64,000 nucleotides of DNA, from the NCBI GenBank assembly GCA_949358305.1, contig OX442318.1:544501-608500 (forward strand), written 5' to 3'. Origin of the DNA: Strigamia acuminata (lineage: Eukaryota > Arthropoda > Chilopoda > Geophilomorpha > Linotaeniidae). Each line of letters starts with the position of its first letter. Position 1 is the first letter of the stretch. Under the pieces are notes generated by a model. That model saw only the letters and a program-made list of their open reading frames with translations, had not been told where the DNA came from and ran no database searches. Below, piece by piece: positions 11,437-22,592 of this stretch. The translations under genes and the position numbers were made by a program.

Positions 11437-12120
11437 GGTGGCGGAGACGGAGACAAAAGCCCGAATGAACGAGCGAGGCGAGAGCAGGGTGATGCGAGGC
11501 CACACGTCGGGGAGGGTCAACGGCTCACAATGAGCAGGACGAGCACAAGCAGCCAATCAGCGATGGAATGCCGGACTCCGCCACTGCGCTGCCGAGGTGG
11601 GAACTCGTTCTACCGCCAGGATTGATCCCCATTCTAATCTATCTTATCGCTTTTCGCTCTTTTTTATTTCGAATAACACGCCGCGATCGACCGAATTCTT
11701 CGCAATAAACATTTTCTGAGTCAAATCAACCGAAATCGTGACTAACCAACACGATTACATCAATATATTCGTAACAAAAATCAAATTTAATAACGCGAGG
11801 ATTTGTCCTGCGTCTATCCGCACGGAGAAGAAAATCGAAATCGAAGCCAAACCGCCTCGAATGCATTTGGCCGTTTATCAATTAATCCGCGAGCTTAAAA
11901 TCGAAATCCGACACAAAAATCTAATCGATCCCCGCGTCCGCCACCCTGTGTGACCAACATGGACCCTGCCCAGTGCCCAGCAGTGGTCATTCCTCATTCG
12001 CTGCACCCCCCTCGGTGCATTCTCCTTTATTCCCTCGACATAAAAGCGCCAGAGCGTCTTAGAAGGATTAAAAAATAAAGGGAAATCGACTTTTCCATCG
12101 AGTTAAAAATCGTTAGAAAA
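11437..12120. promoter_or_regulatory. Midnolin upstream region
   Basis: Spacer between midnolin (-) and the doubtful ORF at 12.2 kb (+). It contains a CCAATCAGCGATGG segment at about 11552-11566, consistent with a CCAAT-type promoter. Otherwise AT-rich with no convincing gene. Confidence 0.35.
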
Positions 12121-12168
12121 GTATTATGGGAAATCATTGGTGGACGTGGACTCGCGCAACAACAACAA

Positions 12169-12480
12169 ATGCACGCAGTCGCGCACCCCACCCCCGGGCC
12201 CGGGCCCCGACCCCCGCCGAATGACCCTGAAAATGCACTCGTCCGCCATTTCGATGGACCAATCAAGTTGGCAGGTAAAAATTATCCCCCTCCGCCTCCG
12301 CCTCCGCACACAAATAAAATGAATGCTTCGCAGAATCCTCTCCTGGCGGCCGCTTTCTCTCTCAAGGATATTGGCAATCGGCCATTGACGAATGACGTCA
12401 TCGGGTACAAAAGTCGCTCTGGCGATATTGCCTCATTGATTAGGGCTCGTGTTTCCGACCGGATTGATCGCCACGTGTGA
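12169..12480 (+). CDS. Hypothetical Pro-rich small protein or 3' exon
   Basis: I do not recognise this frame. It begins with Pro/Gly-rich sequence, has a run of seven prolines, and ends in a non-repetitive segment, NPLLAAAFSLKDIGNRPLT, then a charged tail closing in SDRIDRHV. The open frame continues upstream of the ATG to a possible splice acceptor (cgttag) near 12114, so this may be the last exon of a gene starting in the midnolin-side spacer. It converges on WDR18 with only 77 bp between stop codons. Composition is more gene-like than its shadows, but no homology is claimed. Confidence 0.35.
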   Translation: MHAVAHPTPGPGPRPPPNDPENALVRHFDGPIKLAGKNYPPPPPPPHTNKMNASQNPLLAAAFSLKDIGNRPLTNDVIGYKSRSGDIASLIRARVSDRIDRHV

Positions 12481-12527
12481 AATCATCAAATTAAAACGAA
12501 CAAACGATCGAAACGAACACGTCACAT

Positions 12528-12533
12528 TTTATT
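12528..12533 (-). terminator. WDR18 polyadenylation signal
   Basis: AATAAA on the - strand, 25 nt after the WDR18 stop codon. Confidence 0.5.
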
Positions 12534-12557
12534 ACGTCATTTTCAAACACCTTATTG

Positions 12558-14827
12558 CTAGCGTTGGGCGAGAATGAGCTCGTAGAGTTCGAAATTCGCC
12601 TCTTGCAGACACCGGAACGCCATTTTCCACGTCGCGTCAGGCGCGAAAACCGTTTCTTCTGTGTTCAATATTCGAATATTTCTCGTAAAAAAAAAATATC
12701 AAACTTTCGGATACTTTAAAATTCTACAACGCACTTCTCTCGGCCGCGAATCGCTGTGTTTGCTCACGTGGGCTGCACACGTACACGCAGCCGTCATCGC
12801 CCGACTCCAGGCTCCTTTTAAACGCTTTTAACACGGACGTGGACACTCTGGCGGCGGAATTTGACACGAACGAGTCGTCGAACGTCGTGAAAAATGAATT
12901 CGTCACCGGCCCTGCAATTTAAAACAAAATCCAATTTTTAATAAATTCCAATTTTCAATTTTTTTTTTTTAATTTCACCTTTGTGTTGGAGCGTCACGAG
13001 GCAATGGCGGCTCTCGGCGTGCCACACTTTGGCCGTGTTGTCGTGGCAACCGGAGAGCAGCAGCGTTCCGTCCATGGAGACGGACAAACTCGTCACTTTT
13101 TGCGCGTGTCCTTCGAAGACCGTTTCGTGGCGGTCGCTCACCTGCGCTTCGAGGGTGCGCGGTGCGTCGAATAAACTTATTTGGAAGATCCGTCCGTCCG
13201 CTGCGCCGACGTACGTGCGCGTTTCGGCCGCGTCGGCGGTCACCGCGGTCAATCCGACGTCGAAAACGATCGATAGCAACATGACCCCCGACAGGAGGTC
13301 GAACATTTTGCACGTTTGGTCCACGGAGACGGTGAGCACGCGGCAACTGATTCCGCCGTAGCCCACGTGCACGTCCGTCACGGGACCCGAGTGTTGCGTC
13401 CATTTGTGCAACGGCGTCACCGATGATGAGTTCCCTTGCGGCGCTTGTGGATCTTTAACCAAAATGCTGCAAAAAATGAAAAATACGTAATAAATAAATT
13501 AATAACAAAATTAAGCATATTTTTATCGTCTACGTCAGAAGCGGGACGAGGGTTCGCTGAATCTGCAATTTTTTAGGTGCAAAAAGGTCAATTTGGATTG
13601 AAAAATCTAATTTTTAGGTGGACAAAGGTCAATTTAGTGTTAAAACCCCATTTTTAGATGGATTGAGTCAATTTAGGCGGAAAACTGCAATTTTTTTGTG
13701 CAAAAAGGTCAATTTTACATTGCAAAATGCAATTTGTTGTGTAAACAGATCAATTTTACACGTTAAAATGCAACTTTACACTGCAAAATGCAATTTGTTG
13801 TGTAAACAGATCAATTTTACACGTTAAAATGCAACTTTACACTGCAAAATGCAATTTGTTGTGTAAACAGATCAATTTTACACGTTAAAATGCAACTTTA
13901 CACTGCAAAATGCAATTTGTTGTGTAAACAGGTCAATTTTACACGTTAAAATGCAACTTTACACTGCAAAATGCAATTTGTTGGGTAAACAGGTCAATTA
14001 TACACGTTAAAATGCAATAATTTGGTTTAAAAATGTCATTTTCCACTGTCAAAATGCATTTTTCTCGGACAAAATTATCTTCTGCAACAATAAAACTGCA
14101 CGTTTAGACCGTAAAGCTATTTTTTTCCGCTGTCTCAGTTGCCACATCCTTTTCCCGCTTCTGGTTTTAGAGTTGCCTACTCTGATAACGCCCACGCCAA
14201 CACAGTGGTATCTTCGCTGGCAGATATGAAATGAGAACCGTCATCTGTGAATTTCACACAGGTAATCGGCTGATAATGTTTACTAACAACTCCCAGTAAA
14301 TTTCCAGTGCAAGTCTGCAAATTAAAAAAATAAAAATAAAAAATCCAATTAAAATAAATTGCTCAATAAATTATCAACAGAAAAACAAGTCGGACCTGCC
14401 AAATGTGTATTTTTTCTTCTATTCCGGCCACACAATAATAACCATCCGAGCTTATCGATAAACAATTCACTCTTCCTGGACAAACCATTTTTTGGTGCGC
14501 TTGTTCCTGCAAAATTGATTAATTTTAGATCACCCAACATCAAATTTCACACTCATACTTTAGTTGTTAAGGACCAGAAATTGATTAGCGGTTTATCGAT
14601 TTGCGCACTCATTAAATACGAGTTGTTAATTAGCGCCATAGTGTGCGGGGCACTCGATCCTCCTTTAAACGTCTTTAACACCGCTCCAGTCTCGTGGTTC
14701 CACGCGCAAATATTCCAGGATTGACCAATTCCATGGCTGGTTACAACTAACTAATAAACACAAAAGATTTAAGTGAAAAAATCAAGAAAAACAAACATTC
14801 CAAGCAAACCTCCACGTGTTTCGCCAT
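12558..14827 (-). CDS. WDR18: WD repeat-containing protein 18
   Basis: WDR18 is the beta-propeller partner of PELP1 and TEX10 (Rix1/Ipi complex) in late 60S ribosome assembly in the nucleolus. Seven exons join in frame: 14810-14827, 14559-14750, 14396-14506, 14181-14314, 12979-13466, 12735-12911 and 12558-12658, about 406 residues. WD-type blades are visible as SWNICAWN, PLINFWSL, IHIWQTCTGNLLGV, DTTVLAWAL, DQTCKMFDLLSG, GRIFQISLF and DNTAKVWHAESRHC. The conserved HKGPVTN follows, then a C-terminal helical segment (FRCLQEANFELYELI) as in the dimerisation tail. Human WDR18 shows the same order. The short first exon starts MAKHVE; an in-frame upstream ATG at 14953 would add 42 residues that do not match the family, so I reject it. 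Confidence 0.93.
13560..14060. repeat. 61-bp minisatellite in WDR18 intron 4
   Basis: Four to five near-perfect 61-bp copies, with tgtaaaca at 13740, 13801, 13862 and 13923, preceded by degenerate units. It occupies most of the 714-bp intron between exons 4 and 5. Confidence 0.95.
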
Positions 14828-15647
14828 TTTGATTTCACTTATGGATTTTTCGCTCCTGGACATGCAAGAAATGAGTCGGCCATGATTATTGGCTGCCACA
14901 ATAACTTTTAAGTTCGGGTTTTCTTGTTTCCCAAGGTTTTTCTGATGCGCCACCTACAAATTGAATTCGAAGTTTCTTCTTTAGTTTCCACATATTTTGT
15001 TTCGTTAAATGTGATTTATTTAGTGGTCAGCAGGTGATTGGACCCGGGAAAAAAAAGGATATCGTTTCGGATTGGTCCGGTATAGCCAAAGTACCAATTA
15101 TCCTCACTAGATGGCGACATTCATCGGCCATTTGTAATTCTAAAGACCTATTTTATTTACAGTTACTCCTTTCGTTTTTTTCGGTACAAAAAAATTGAAT
15201 TTTCTTTTATATATATATATATATGTATATATATAATATATCGTAAATTAAAAAAACCAAAAACATTTTCTTTATCTATCGTCTCCAATTAAAAACAATT
15301 AAAATCAAATCAGACACTTTTTGTGTCATTTACATGAAAAAACAAGAAATTTACTCCACTCGTCGAATAACAAATGCCAGCATTATATTTCGACGTGTGA
15401 ATTTAAAACTACTGATACTGATTCGTCTAATAAACCCTAATAAATTAAAAAGAAGAAAAAAAAACATCACGAAGTTACATCTGTCAAAACAATCACCTAA
15501 TATCAAATCAAACGCTAAAAAAACAAATAAAACGACTATAAATTCAATATCCCACCATAAGACATCGGGGAAAAAAGTTATCATGTGTCCCTTGCAATAA
15601 TGACAAAGAAAAAATGCGCAAAAAAAATTTAAAAAAGAAAAAAATTG
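14828..15647. other. Spacer between RNF11 and WDR18
   Basis: Holds the WDR18 upstream region, including an AGATGGCGACATT element at about 15111 and ATTGGTCC at about 15085 (a reversed CCAAT-type motif). It also has a short AT microsatellite at about 15210-15240 and probably the RNF11 3' UTR. No other gene seen. Confidence 0.4.
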
Positions 15648-16882
15648 TCAGTTTGTCTCGTAAGATGTAAGCAGAGCTGCGTCCACTGGTTCCATGCAAG
15701 ATGGACAAGTAAAAGATCTCATGAGCCAATCGTCGATGCATGCGGTGTGATAAATGTGCATGCACGGCAGGAAACGAATCGGATCATCTATAATGAATTC
15801 CACCATACATATGACGCACCTAGAAAATAAAGCAAATTTGTATTACTCAATTTTTTCACAAATTTCCTCACAATTTTTGAATTTCTGATGTCACGGAAAC
15901 GACGAAAGCAACTACTGGCGTAGCAATTGACACGGGCCCAAAACCTTAAATTTGTATGTATAAATTAACTAGATTCAGATGTCTAAAGGCCCATTGACTT
16001 CTTGCTAAGCCACTGGAAGCAACCGTCTCTCATCTCTCCCAAAAATGGTGGGAGAGCAACATCATTTATTTGTTATTCATACAATTTATATTTTACGACA
16101 TATCTTCGTAAAATTTGCAATTGTATAACGTCAACAAATAAATGATGTTATTTATGGCATTTCGTAGCCACTTAAAACAGTGGTAGCGAATTCACAAAGT
16201 TAAAATTCTACAATGTCATTTTTTTTTTTAATTTAAATTTAATCTTATTTTTATTATTTTTCAATTACTCTCTGTTTTTCTTGCTTCCGTCGAAAGTGCC
16301 AGTTGGCAGATGTTGGATGAGGCCGATCCTCTGTGCAATTTTCACCTGCTCTTCTTCCGTTAACTGTGATGCTGGTCGACTGACATTTGGTGATGGGTAA
16401 TAAACAGGCGCCGATTCCTAGGAAAAAATTAAAAAAATCACTTGCCATTTAATATTTTTCCATCAATTAGTCCGCCTGGTTTCATATGTCCTTGCTAAGA
16501 ACAAAGACAAGAACCATAGCTCGCTGATTGCTCGTTTCCACCATAGTTGTGATCACCTTATCCGTCACGCTCCGTGACATAAGCTAAATAATGACGATAT
16601 AGTTTGAACACGAGTGGACTGGAATTGGGAAAAGCGAGCTTATCCTTAAAGAAATGAGTCATTTTTCAATTGAAACACGACGACTTCGTTCAGGGCGTTA
16701 ATTCTAGCTAATTGACACGTTCCCATATGGTTTTGCGAACAATAAAGCGTGGTTTTGATGTATTTATTTACCTGATACGGCGGTGGAGGCCCGAGCGGAT
16801 CAGCTGATGCTTCGCGTGCATTTTCGTTGCCACGAAGTAATGAAATATCGTCCGATGTCGGGCGCTTTAAACAGTTGCCCAT
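15648..16882 (-). CDS. RNF11: RING finger protein 11
   Basis: A small membrane-anchored RING E3 ligase adaptor that works with NEDD4-family ligases in endosomal trafficking and signalling. Three exons, 16772-16882, 16269-16417 and 15648-15819, give 143 residues. The N-terminus MGNCLK is a myristoylation/palmitoylation signal. Then come DDISLLRG, the PY motif PPPPY that binds WW domains, the TEEEQVKIAQRIGLIQHLP segment, and a C-terminal RING-H2: CVIC..., CMHIYHTACIDDWL, and CPSC, ending EPVDAALLTSYETN. All RING cysteines and histidines are present. It is about 11 residues shorter than the human protein. The splice between exons 2 and 3 falls inside RE-CVIC. Confidence 0.97.
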
Positions 16883-17634
16883 CTCGGCTATGATTGATTC
16901 GAGTCAACTCAGATCAAAGATCGAGTCCGAGACAACGATTTTATCGAAGAAACACACGACATGCAGCAATGTGATGAACGAAATGAAAACAACGACGCAT
17001 TACTGCTCTTTATTCGTGCGCGGCAACAAAGTAGTTCTTTTCACCATCAATCGAAAATTAACATTTAAAATCATTTAAAAAATGTCAAATTAATTTCGAC
17101 GATTTGTGCAAATGTTTGTAACTCCAAACATCGTTCTCTATATTTAAAAAAATCTGTCTAAAATATTGAAAATTGAATCATTGCGCAGCGATAATTACAC
17201 GGAAAAAAAGTATAAAGTGAAATCTTTTTATTATCCGGATTAAAATCATAAAAATGAAGGGATATGGTTTTATCATTTATAAATTTTTTTTTAACTGTGT
17301 TGATTAAATTCAGTGCCACATTAACACCCTCCTTGGTCCTCCGACACGCAGTTTGGTTGGGCGCCCTCCCACTAGGACCGGCCGGTTACAAAAAGTGCCC
17401 TTTTTAGATGCACAAATGCAGCGACCGGTATTTAGTGCAAAAATAAATCTTTTTTTTAGAAAAAAAACCGTAAAAAATACACTTTTAGACGTAAAAATGC
17501 ATTTATATACATTAAATTGCATGTTTAAACACGAAAAATTTAATTTTTAGATGCAAATTTACACTTTTAGACGAGAAAATGCATTTTTAGACGTTGATCT
17601 GCATGAAAAATTCAATTTTTAATTAACAATCAAT
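16883..17634. other. RNF11 upstream region and AT-rich spacer
   Basis: The RNF11 promoter side is 16883-17100. Between about 17400 and 17620 there are imperfect repeats using the words tttttagacg and aaaatgcattt, as in the intronic minisatellites. No gene seen. Confidence 0.4.
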
Positions 17635-18100
17635 TTACATCATTTTACTTTTATCAAAAACGAGCAATCTTCTCGTGTCGTCGTTATTTAATTGCAATTC
17701 AAGTCTGTCAACAACATATGAGTCAGAGTGTTGAGTTCTGCTCGCGAACAAAAACAATTTTCCCTTTTGCTTTGGTCCTTTGACCGGCACCGCCAATCGA
17801 GCGTTCAGACCGTCCACAAAGTTGTACTCGTCGCCCAAATCCATATTTCCATCTTTAATCGGTTCGCCAAGTAATTTCCTCGCTCCACTGTCAACACAAA
17901 CAAAACAAACGTTAGAAGTCAAATGGCAGGAGCGTCACAAATCGACACTACTCATGCTGGCGCAGTAATCTCATCGATGATTTATAATATTCGGCGTTCC
18001 AAATTCTCGACTGGATTTGCCGATTGAAAATCAATCCACCAGCTCCACAAACCAATGCCCCATAGCCCGCAATAGCGAGCAAAGTGCTCGTTTTCACCAT
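17635..18100 (-). CDS. COA1: Cytochrome c oxidase assembly factor 1 homologue
   Basis: COA1 (MITRAC15) is a small inner-mitochondrial-membrane protein acting in early complex IV and complex I assembly. Two exons, 17952-18100 and 17635-17887, give 133 residues. The N-terminus MVKTSTLLAIAGYGALVCGA forms one hydrophobic segment. After it comes the family pattern: a helix with Y/W-rich residues (IWNAEYYKSSMRLL), GARKLLGEPI, then GDEYNFVDGLNARLAVPVKG and KGKLFLFASR, ending in a strand pair with a V.DRLELQL segment. The length and order fit the COA1/TIM21-like fold. The exon junction (H-D-G-A-R) restores the frame cleanly. It is head-to-head with SHOC2 across about 1 kb. Confidence 0.88.
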
Positions 18101-19164
18101 TTTTAAAAATTCTCCCTAGCGACGATATCTTCAAACAATCGAAAGCGCCATTATTCATTTCGGTTTCGATGGAACAGAGACAACTAGCGGGAAAGCATAA
18201 AATACTTTAATCAAGTTTTTTTTTTTATTTTCAAAAATTGGACTTGTTTTATTTTATACAAACAGTTTTGCACCTTAAATAAATAAATAAAAATACATCC
18301 GACGAGTGGTTGTTGAAAATATGTAAAGACACACGCACGTCGCACCTGATTCTACTCGAGCAGCGGGCTTGTAAATGGAATCAGCTGAACTTCACGTCCC
18401 CGGCGTGACGTAACGTGCCTGGGCTGGATGCCTACCAGTGCGCAAAAGTTGTGCGCATCTTACTACCACGCCAAAGCTGTACACAACATGCTCCGTGCTA
18501 CAGGCTCAGTGCGCAAGCTCCTTTTAACGTAACAAGTGTCGATTGCAACCACAACAGCTGCCAGTGGGTAAAACCTTTCTTTTAGACGCATCTTTGACTG
18601 TCATAGCGCCGATTGCAAGCTCCTTAGCAGTAAATGCATGTATTGAACGCACCTCTCTGGCTCCCGCCTCTGCAGCTTGCGAATCTAGGGCACAGTCTCG
18701 TTTTCGATCACCAGCACGAAAACCTGGCATCGAGTGGTGGCGGGCGGAAATTATCGTTTTATCTAATGTCACGAGTAAATTATGAGTCCGAGCAACTAGT
18801 CAACGTGATCGGCCGGCATTGATAAACGGAGATATTTAGTTGTCAAATGAAATTGTGCATTTATTAGTTCGTGTCTTTCTCGTCTCGTTGGTGTCGGCAG
18901 TTGCCGCCCGCGTGGAGCCCGCGTCGGGCAAAGTCCTCCCGTCGCGCCCGTCGCCGTCGCTCACGTCCCCGTCGCCGTCGCCGTCGCCGTCCCCGTGCGT
19001 GCGGATTCCAGCCACACAAACTTTACATCTCTCTGAACTTGACTGCGTGTTCGCCATTGGTGGATTTCGAGCGAGGTTTCAATGACAATCAGTGCAGAAG
19101 AGAACTGAAGAGAGAAATTCGACACTTTCGGACCAAAATCAAAATAAGCAAAATTCGAATTAGT
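18101..19164. promoter_or_regulatory. Shared COA1/SHOC2 upstream region
   Basis: Head-to-head spacer. It includes a CGTCGC/CCGTCG-rich simple-sequence stretch at about 18940-19000 that probably lies in the SHOC2 5' UTR. Short frames here are compositional. Bidirectional promoter function is inferred from gene orientation. Confidence 0.4.
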
Positions 19165-22100
19165 ATGAAAAAGTTGACGGGAAAAGGTGCTTCTAGTTCA
19201 TCCGCGGCTGCCGAAAGACTTGCCGATTACCGGGGAGATGCCGCTGCTCCTTCGGCTTCTCCGATGGAATCAGAAGTGACGGCAATGCCATCTACTAGTC
19301 GAGGAGATGCAAAGGAACCCTTAAAGGTAATTGGAAGGGTACCTATTCATTGTTGGTATAGATAGGACAAATACAGGTAATGTCTGCTGGCAGGGGAAAG
19401 TATCGTATACCTTCGATTAAGAACCGCGGCTCAGAGAGCTAAAATACCCTTATATGGTATTTTCTTGTATTAAACGTTCGTTAAGTTAAATACAGAAAAA
19501 ATAATATTATCTCTTTATGAAAAATGGAAATCAAAGTTGTGTCCGACGACGACAGTTTTGAATAAGAGCCTTGAAGGTTGCACTGTTGCAGAAACCCCTT
19601 TACAACCAGCCACAGGGTCTGCGTGAACAAAATACTATTATTTTGTATTGAATTACACTATGTCATTAATATTAATATTATTATTATTATCGAAAAACAC
19701 TTTTTCATACGACAGACTCAAAATTCAAAGCAATGTAGACTAAAGTTGCTTCTGGGGCTCCTTAGGCCGCTGTGGCCTGTCCCGACTTCATTAATTGTGG
19801 CCCGGACACCCAGATTTCCCAGCAATAAATTTGTTCCCAGTCCAGCCCTGGCTCTCATAGTCTTACCGCATTACCCCGCTTATTGTCACAAGTTCATACT
19901 GGTGTAAGGAAGTACGAATTTCTTTTAAAACATGCTTAAAACGCATATTTAGATGTCCAAAATGTAGGAAATTGGTCTAAATTTTTATAAAGGTTCCAAA
20001 AAATTTAGTAGTAATCTTCAGAATATCAAGAAAACTTAAATTTCAGGCCCAAATTTTAACATTTTGCCTATTTCACGATACTCAGGGCTCTCTCTTCGTA
20101 GACCCTATGCACGTTGATTTCTAGAGGACTTTGTCTGAAATGTTTACTGATTTTTTCGCTAATTTTATCAATTAAACCATTTTTTATTAACTCTTTAAAG
20201 TAAAATAAACGCCCCTTAATCTCTGCTAACATAAAATCTTAAGTCTGCCACAGGCAGTGCTGGACTGGCCCGGTGGGATACTGGGAATTGTTCGGTGTCC
20301 CGTGACGCTGTGGATTTTTTCCCCTGTTCTTGTGGCCCGATCTATCCAGATTTCCCCGTATAAATTTGTTCCCATGCTCAACCTGCCCAGATTTCCTGGT
20401 ACAGAATTTGTTCCCAGTCCGGCCCTGGCCACAGGTTCGTGAGGTTGAATAAAGTTACTTTTGAATTTAACTAACTTGTAAGTCGTGTGTGTGTGTCGCG
20501 GACCAGCGGGTCCGCCTTTGGTTATTTTCGGAGTCAGCTAGTCTCAGTTTGAGATAGTTTACAGTATGATTTGTATGCCTTGGACATTGTGCCTAATTCG
20601 CCTTATGGAAATTGATACGGTGGCCCTGACAATAGCCATCGACAATAACGTTGTAGCAATGGTGGAATTAAAACGTAACTTGTTGTATTCATCGCGGAGA
20701 TTATCCGTGGATGAGAAATAGGTGAAAGATTCGTAATAGAATGGAATTTATTGGGTGTTTAGCAGTGGTGTATCTTTGAAGTGTGCCGCAGTATTTATTG
20801 CTTTTATTCAAAAAAAAATTTTAAAAAATAGATAAAAATGGCGATTTGGGTACTAAATATACAAAATTATAACACCGTTTTCAAAAAACATTCCTGGATT
20901 CCCAACTGATGTTCAGAGTGTTAGAAATGTTGAAAAAAATAGTTATTTTCATTTAAATTTGGGTAAAAGAAAATTAAAAGTAAATTAGAATGGGAATTAG
21001 TCGGCAGATTGGAAGCAAATGCAATAACACAGAATAATAATAATATTGCAAGTATAGATTTTATTTCTGCCACTTATAAATTGCAATTTTAATATTAATA
21101 TGGTTTAGGCTTGTGGTTTGATTCCTTATTGACTCCTCCGTGAAGATTACTTTGAATTTTCTTCATTTCCGGATTACCGAGAAAAAGCCAAACTTGTCAA
21201 CAAACTAAACGATCCGAAAACACTTTGATGCTTAAAAAAAATGAAATGAAAATTACTCAGTAGTCGCATTCAATATGTGTTTTAGGTGTTTGTGTTTTTG
21301 TTTTGTGATGTTAAAAGATACAAAAAAACAATGCAGCTATACTCTGGCCGAGTATAAGAGTGCGCTATTTCCTATTAGCAGGGGCGGATCTAGCTTTTCG
21401 GGGGGCCGGGGCTTGAGGTATTTTCGGGGCCCTTTATCGAAATTTTTAATAGCGACCTTTTTTTGTTTTTTAGCAACCTTTTTTTTTTTTTTTTTTTTTA
21501 GTACATCTGCGTCTTGGGGCCCCCCTAGAATTTGGGGGCCCGGGGCTCAAGCCCCATTAGCCCCTATGTAGATCCGCCCCTGCCTATTAGCCAGAGTATA
21601 GTATATAATCTAGCGAAAGACGATTGTGCCGATTTAAAGTGTTTTCATCATTAATGTTGTCATTCTACAGCGAAACTCAAAAGACACTTGTTATTAATAC
21701 TTCAGTCCGAATGATGTGATATGTGAATTCTGATATTCCTTGTTTCTATGTTGCCTATATCTCTGATATCCTCTCTTTTGTAACATCTTACATTACTCCC
21801 GTGGAGTGTTAACGATTAATAAATAAATAAATATACAATCCCTTAAGTAGCCGACATTCAGCTTTTCGCTGTATGTTCATTTGTCCACACTCGCCGCTTG
21901 AACCAACAAATTACTCCAAATGGAGGTGAAATAGATGAAATTGATATAGTCTAACCTAAAAGAGATTGCAACGAATGCACGTAAAATAATAAAATATTAA
22001 AGAAAGAAAAAGAGGCGCGCGGCCCAATTTCTTGTCGCCATTGTGGTCATTGTTGAACGTTGTCGCCAAGTCCAAGTGCAATCTTTTCTTCTTTTTTGCC

Positions 22101-22544
22101 TCTCTTTCTTCCTTCCTTCCTTCCTTCCTTCCTTTCTTATTATTTCACTTTGCCTTCTCTTCGCATCTCTCCTACCTGACCTTATGTAGTGAGACGCGTC
22201 TCGCCTCAGCCATTGAGGCCAGGGACGCGCGGGATGCTGCACGCGTCTGCTCGCATCAACGGTGGAGAGGAGAGGAGAGAGAAAGATAGAGAAACGTTAG
22301 ACACACGCCACCATTGCTGAATGCTGACCACATTAGCAAGTGCAACTTGCAAAAACCCGCGAGTTGAATTGCATTTGGGGAGATTAAAAGGAAAATTCGT
22401 TTAATTTTGGGCGAATAAAATGCATTTTGCTCGTTTCGTGTGAGTTGAATGAGTTTGGATGGAATGGTGTTATTTAGTGTTCATCTCTTCCCTGTGTGCC
22501 AATATTGCGCTCTCCGAGGGCGAGTCGAAGGACGTTCGATGCAT

Positions 22545-22592
<48 letters not shown>

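Noticed and set aside
13560-14060. CRISPR-like regularly spaced repeats
   Set aside because: Units are directly tandem with no unique spacers, lie in an intron of a eukaryotic gene, and are ordinary minisatellite.
18871-19164. In-frame upstream extension of SHOC2 exon 1 to an ATG at 18871
   Set aside because: The extension is mostly Arg from a CGTCGC-type simple repeat and unlike any SHOC2 N-terminus; the ATG at 19165 begins the Lys/Ser-rich sequence expected.
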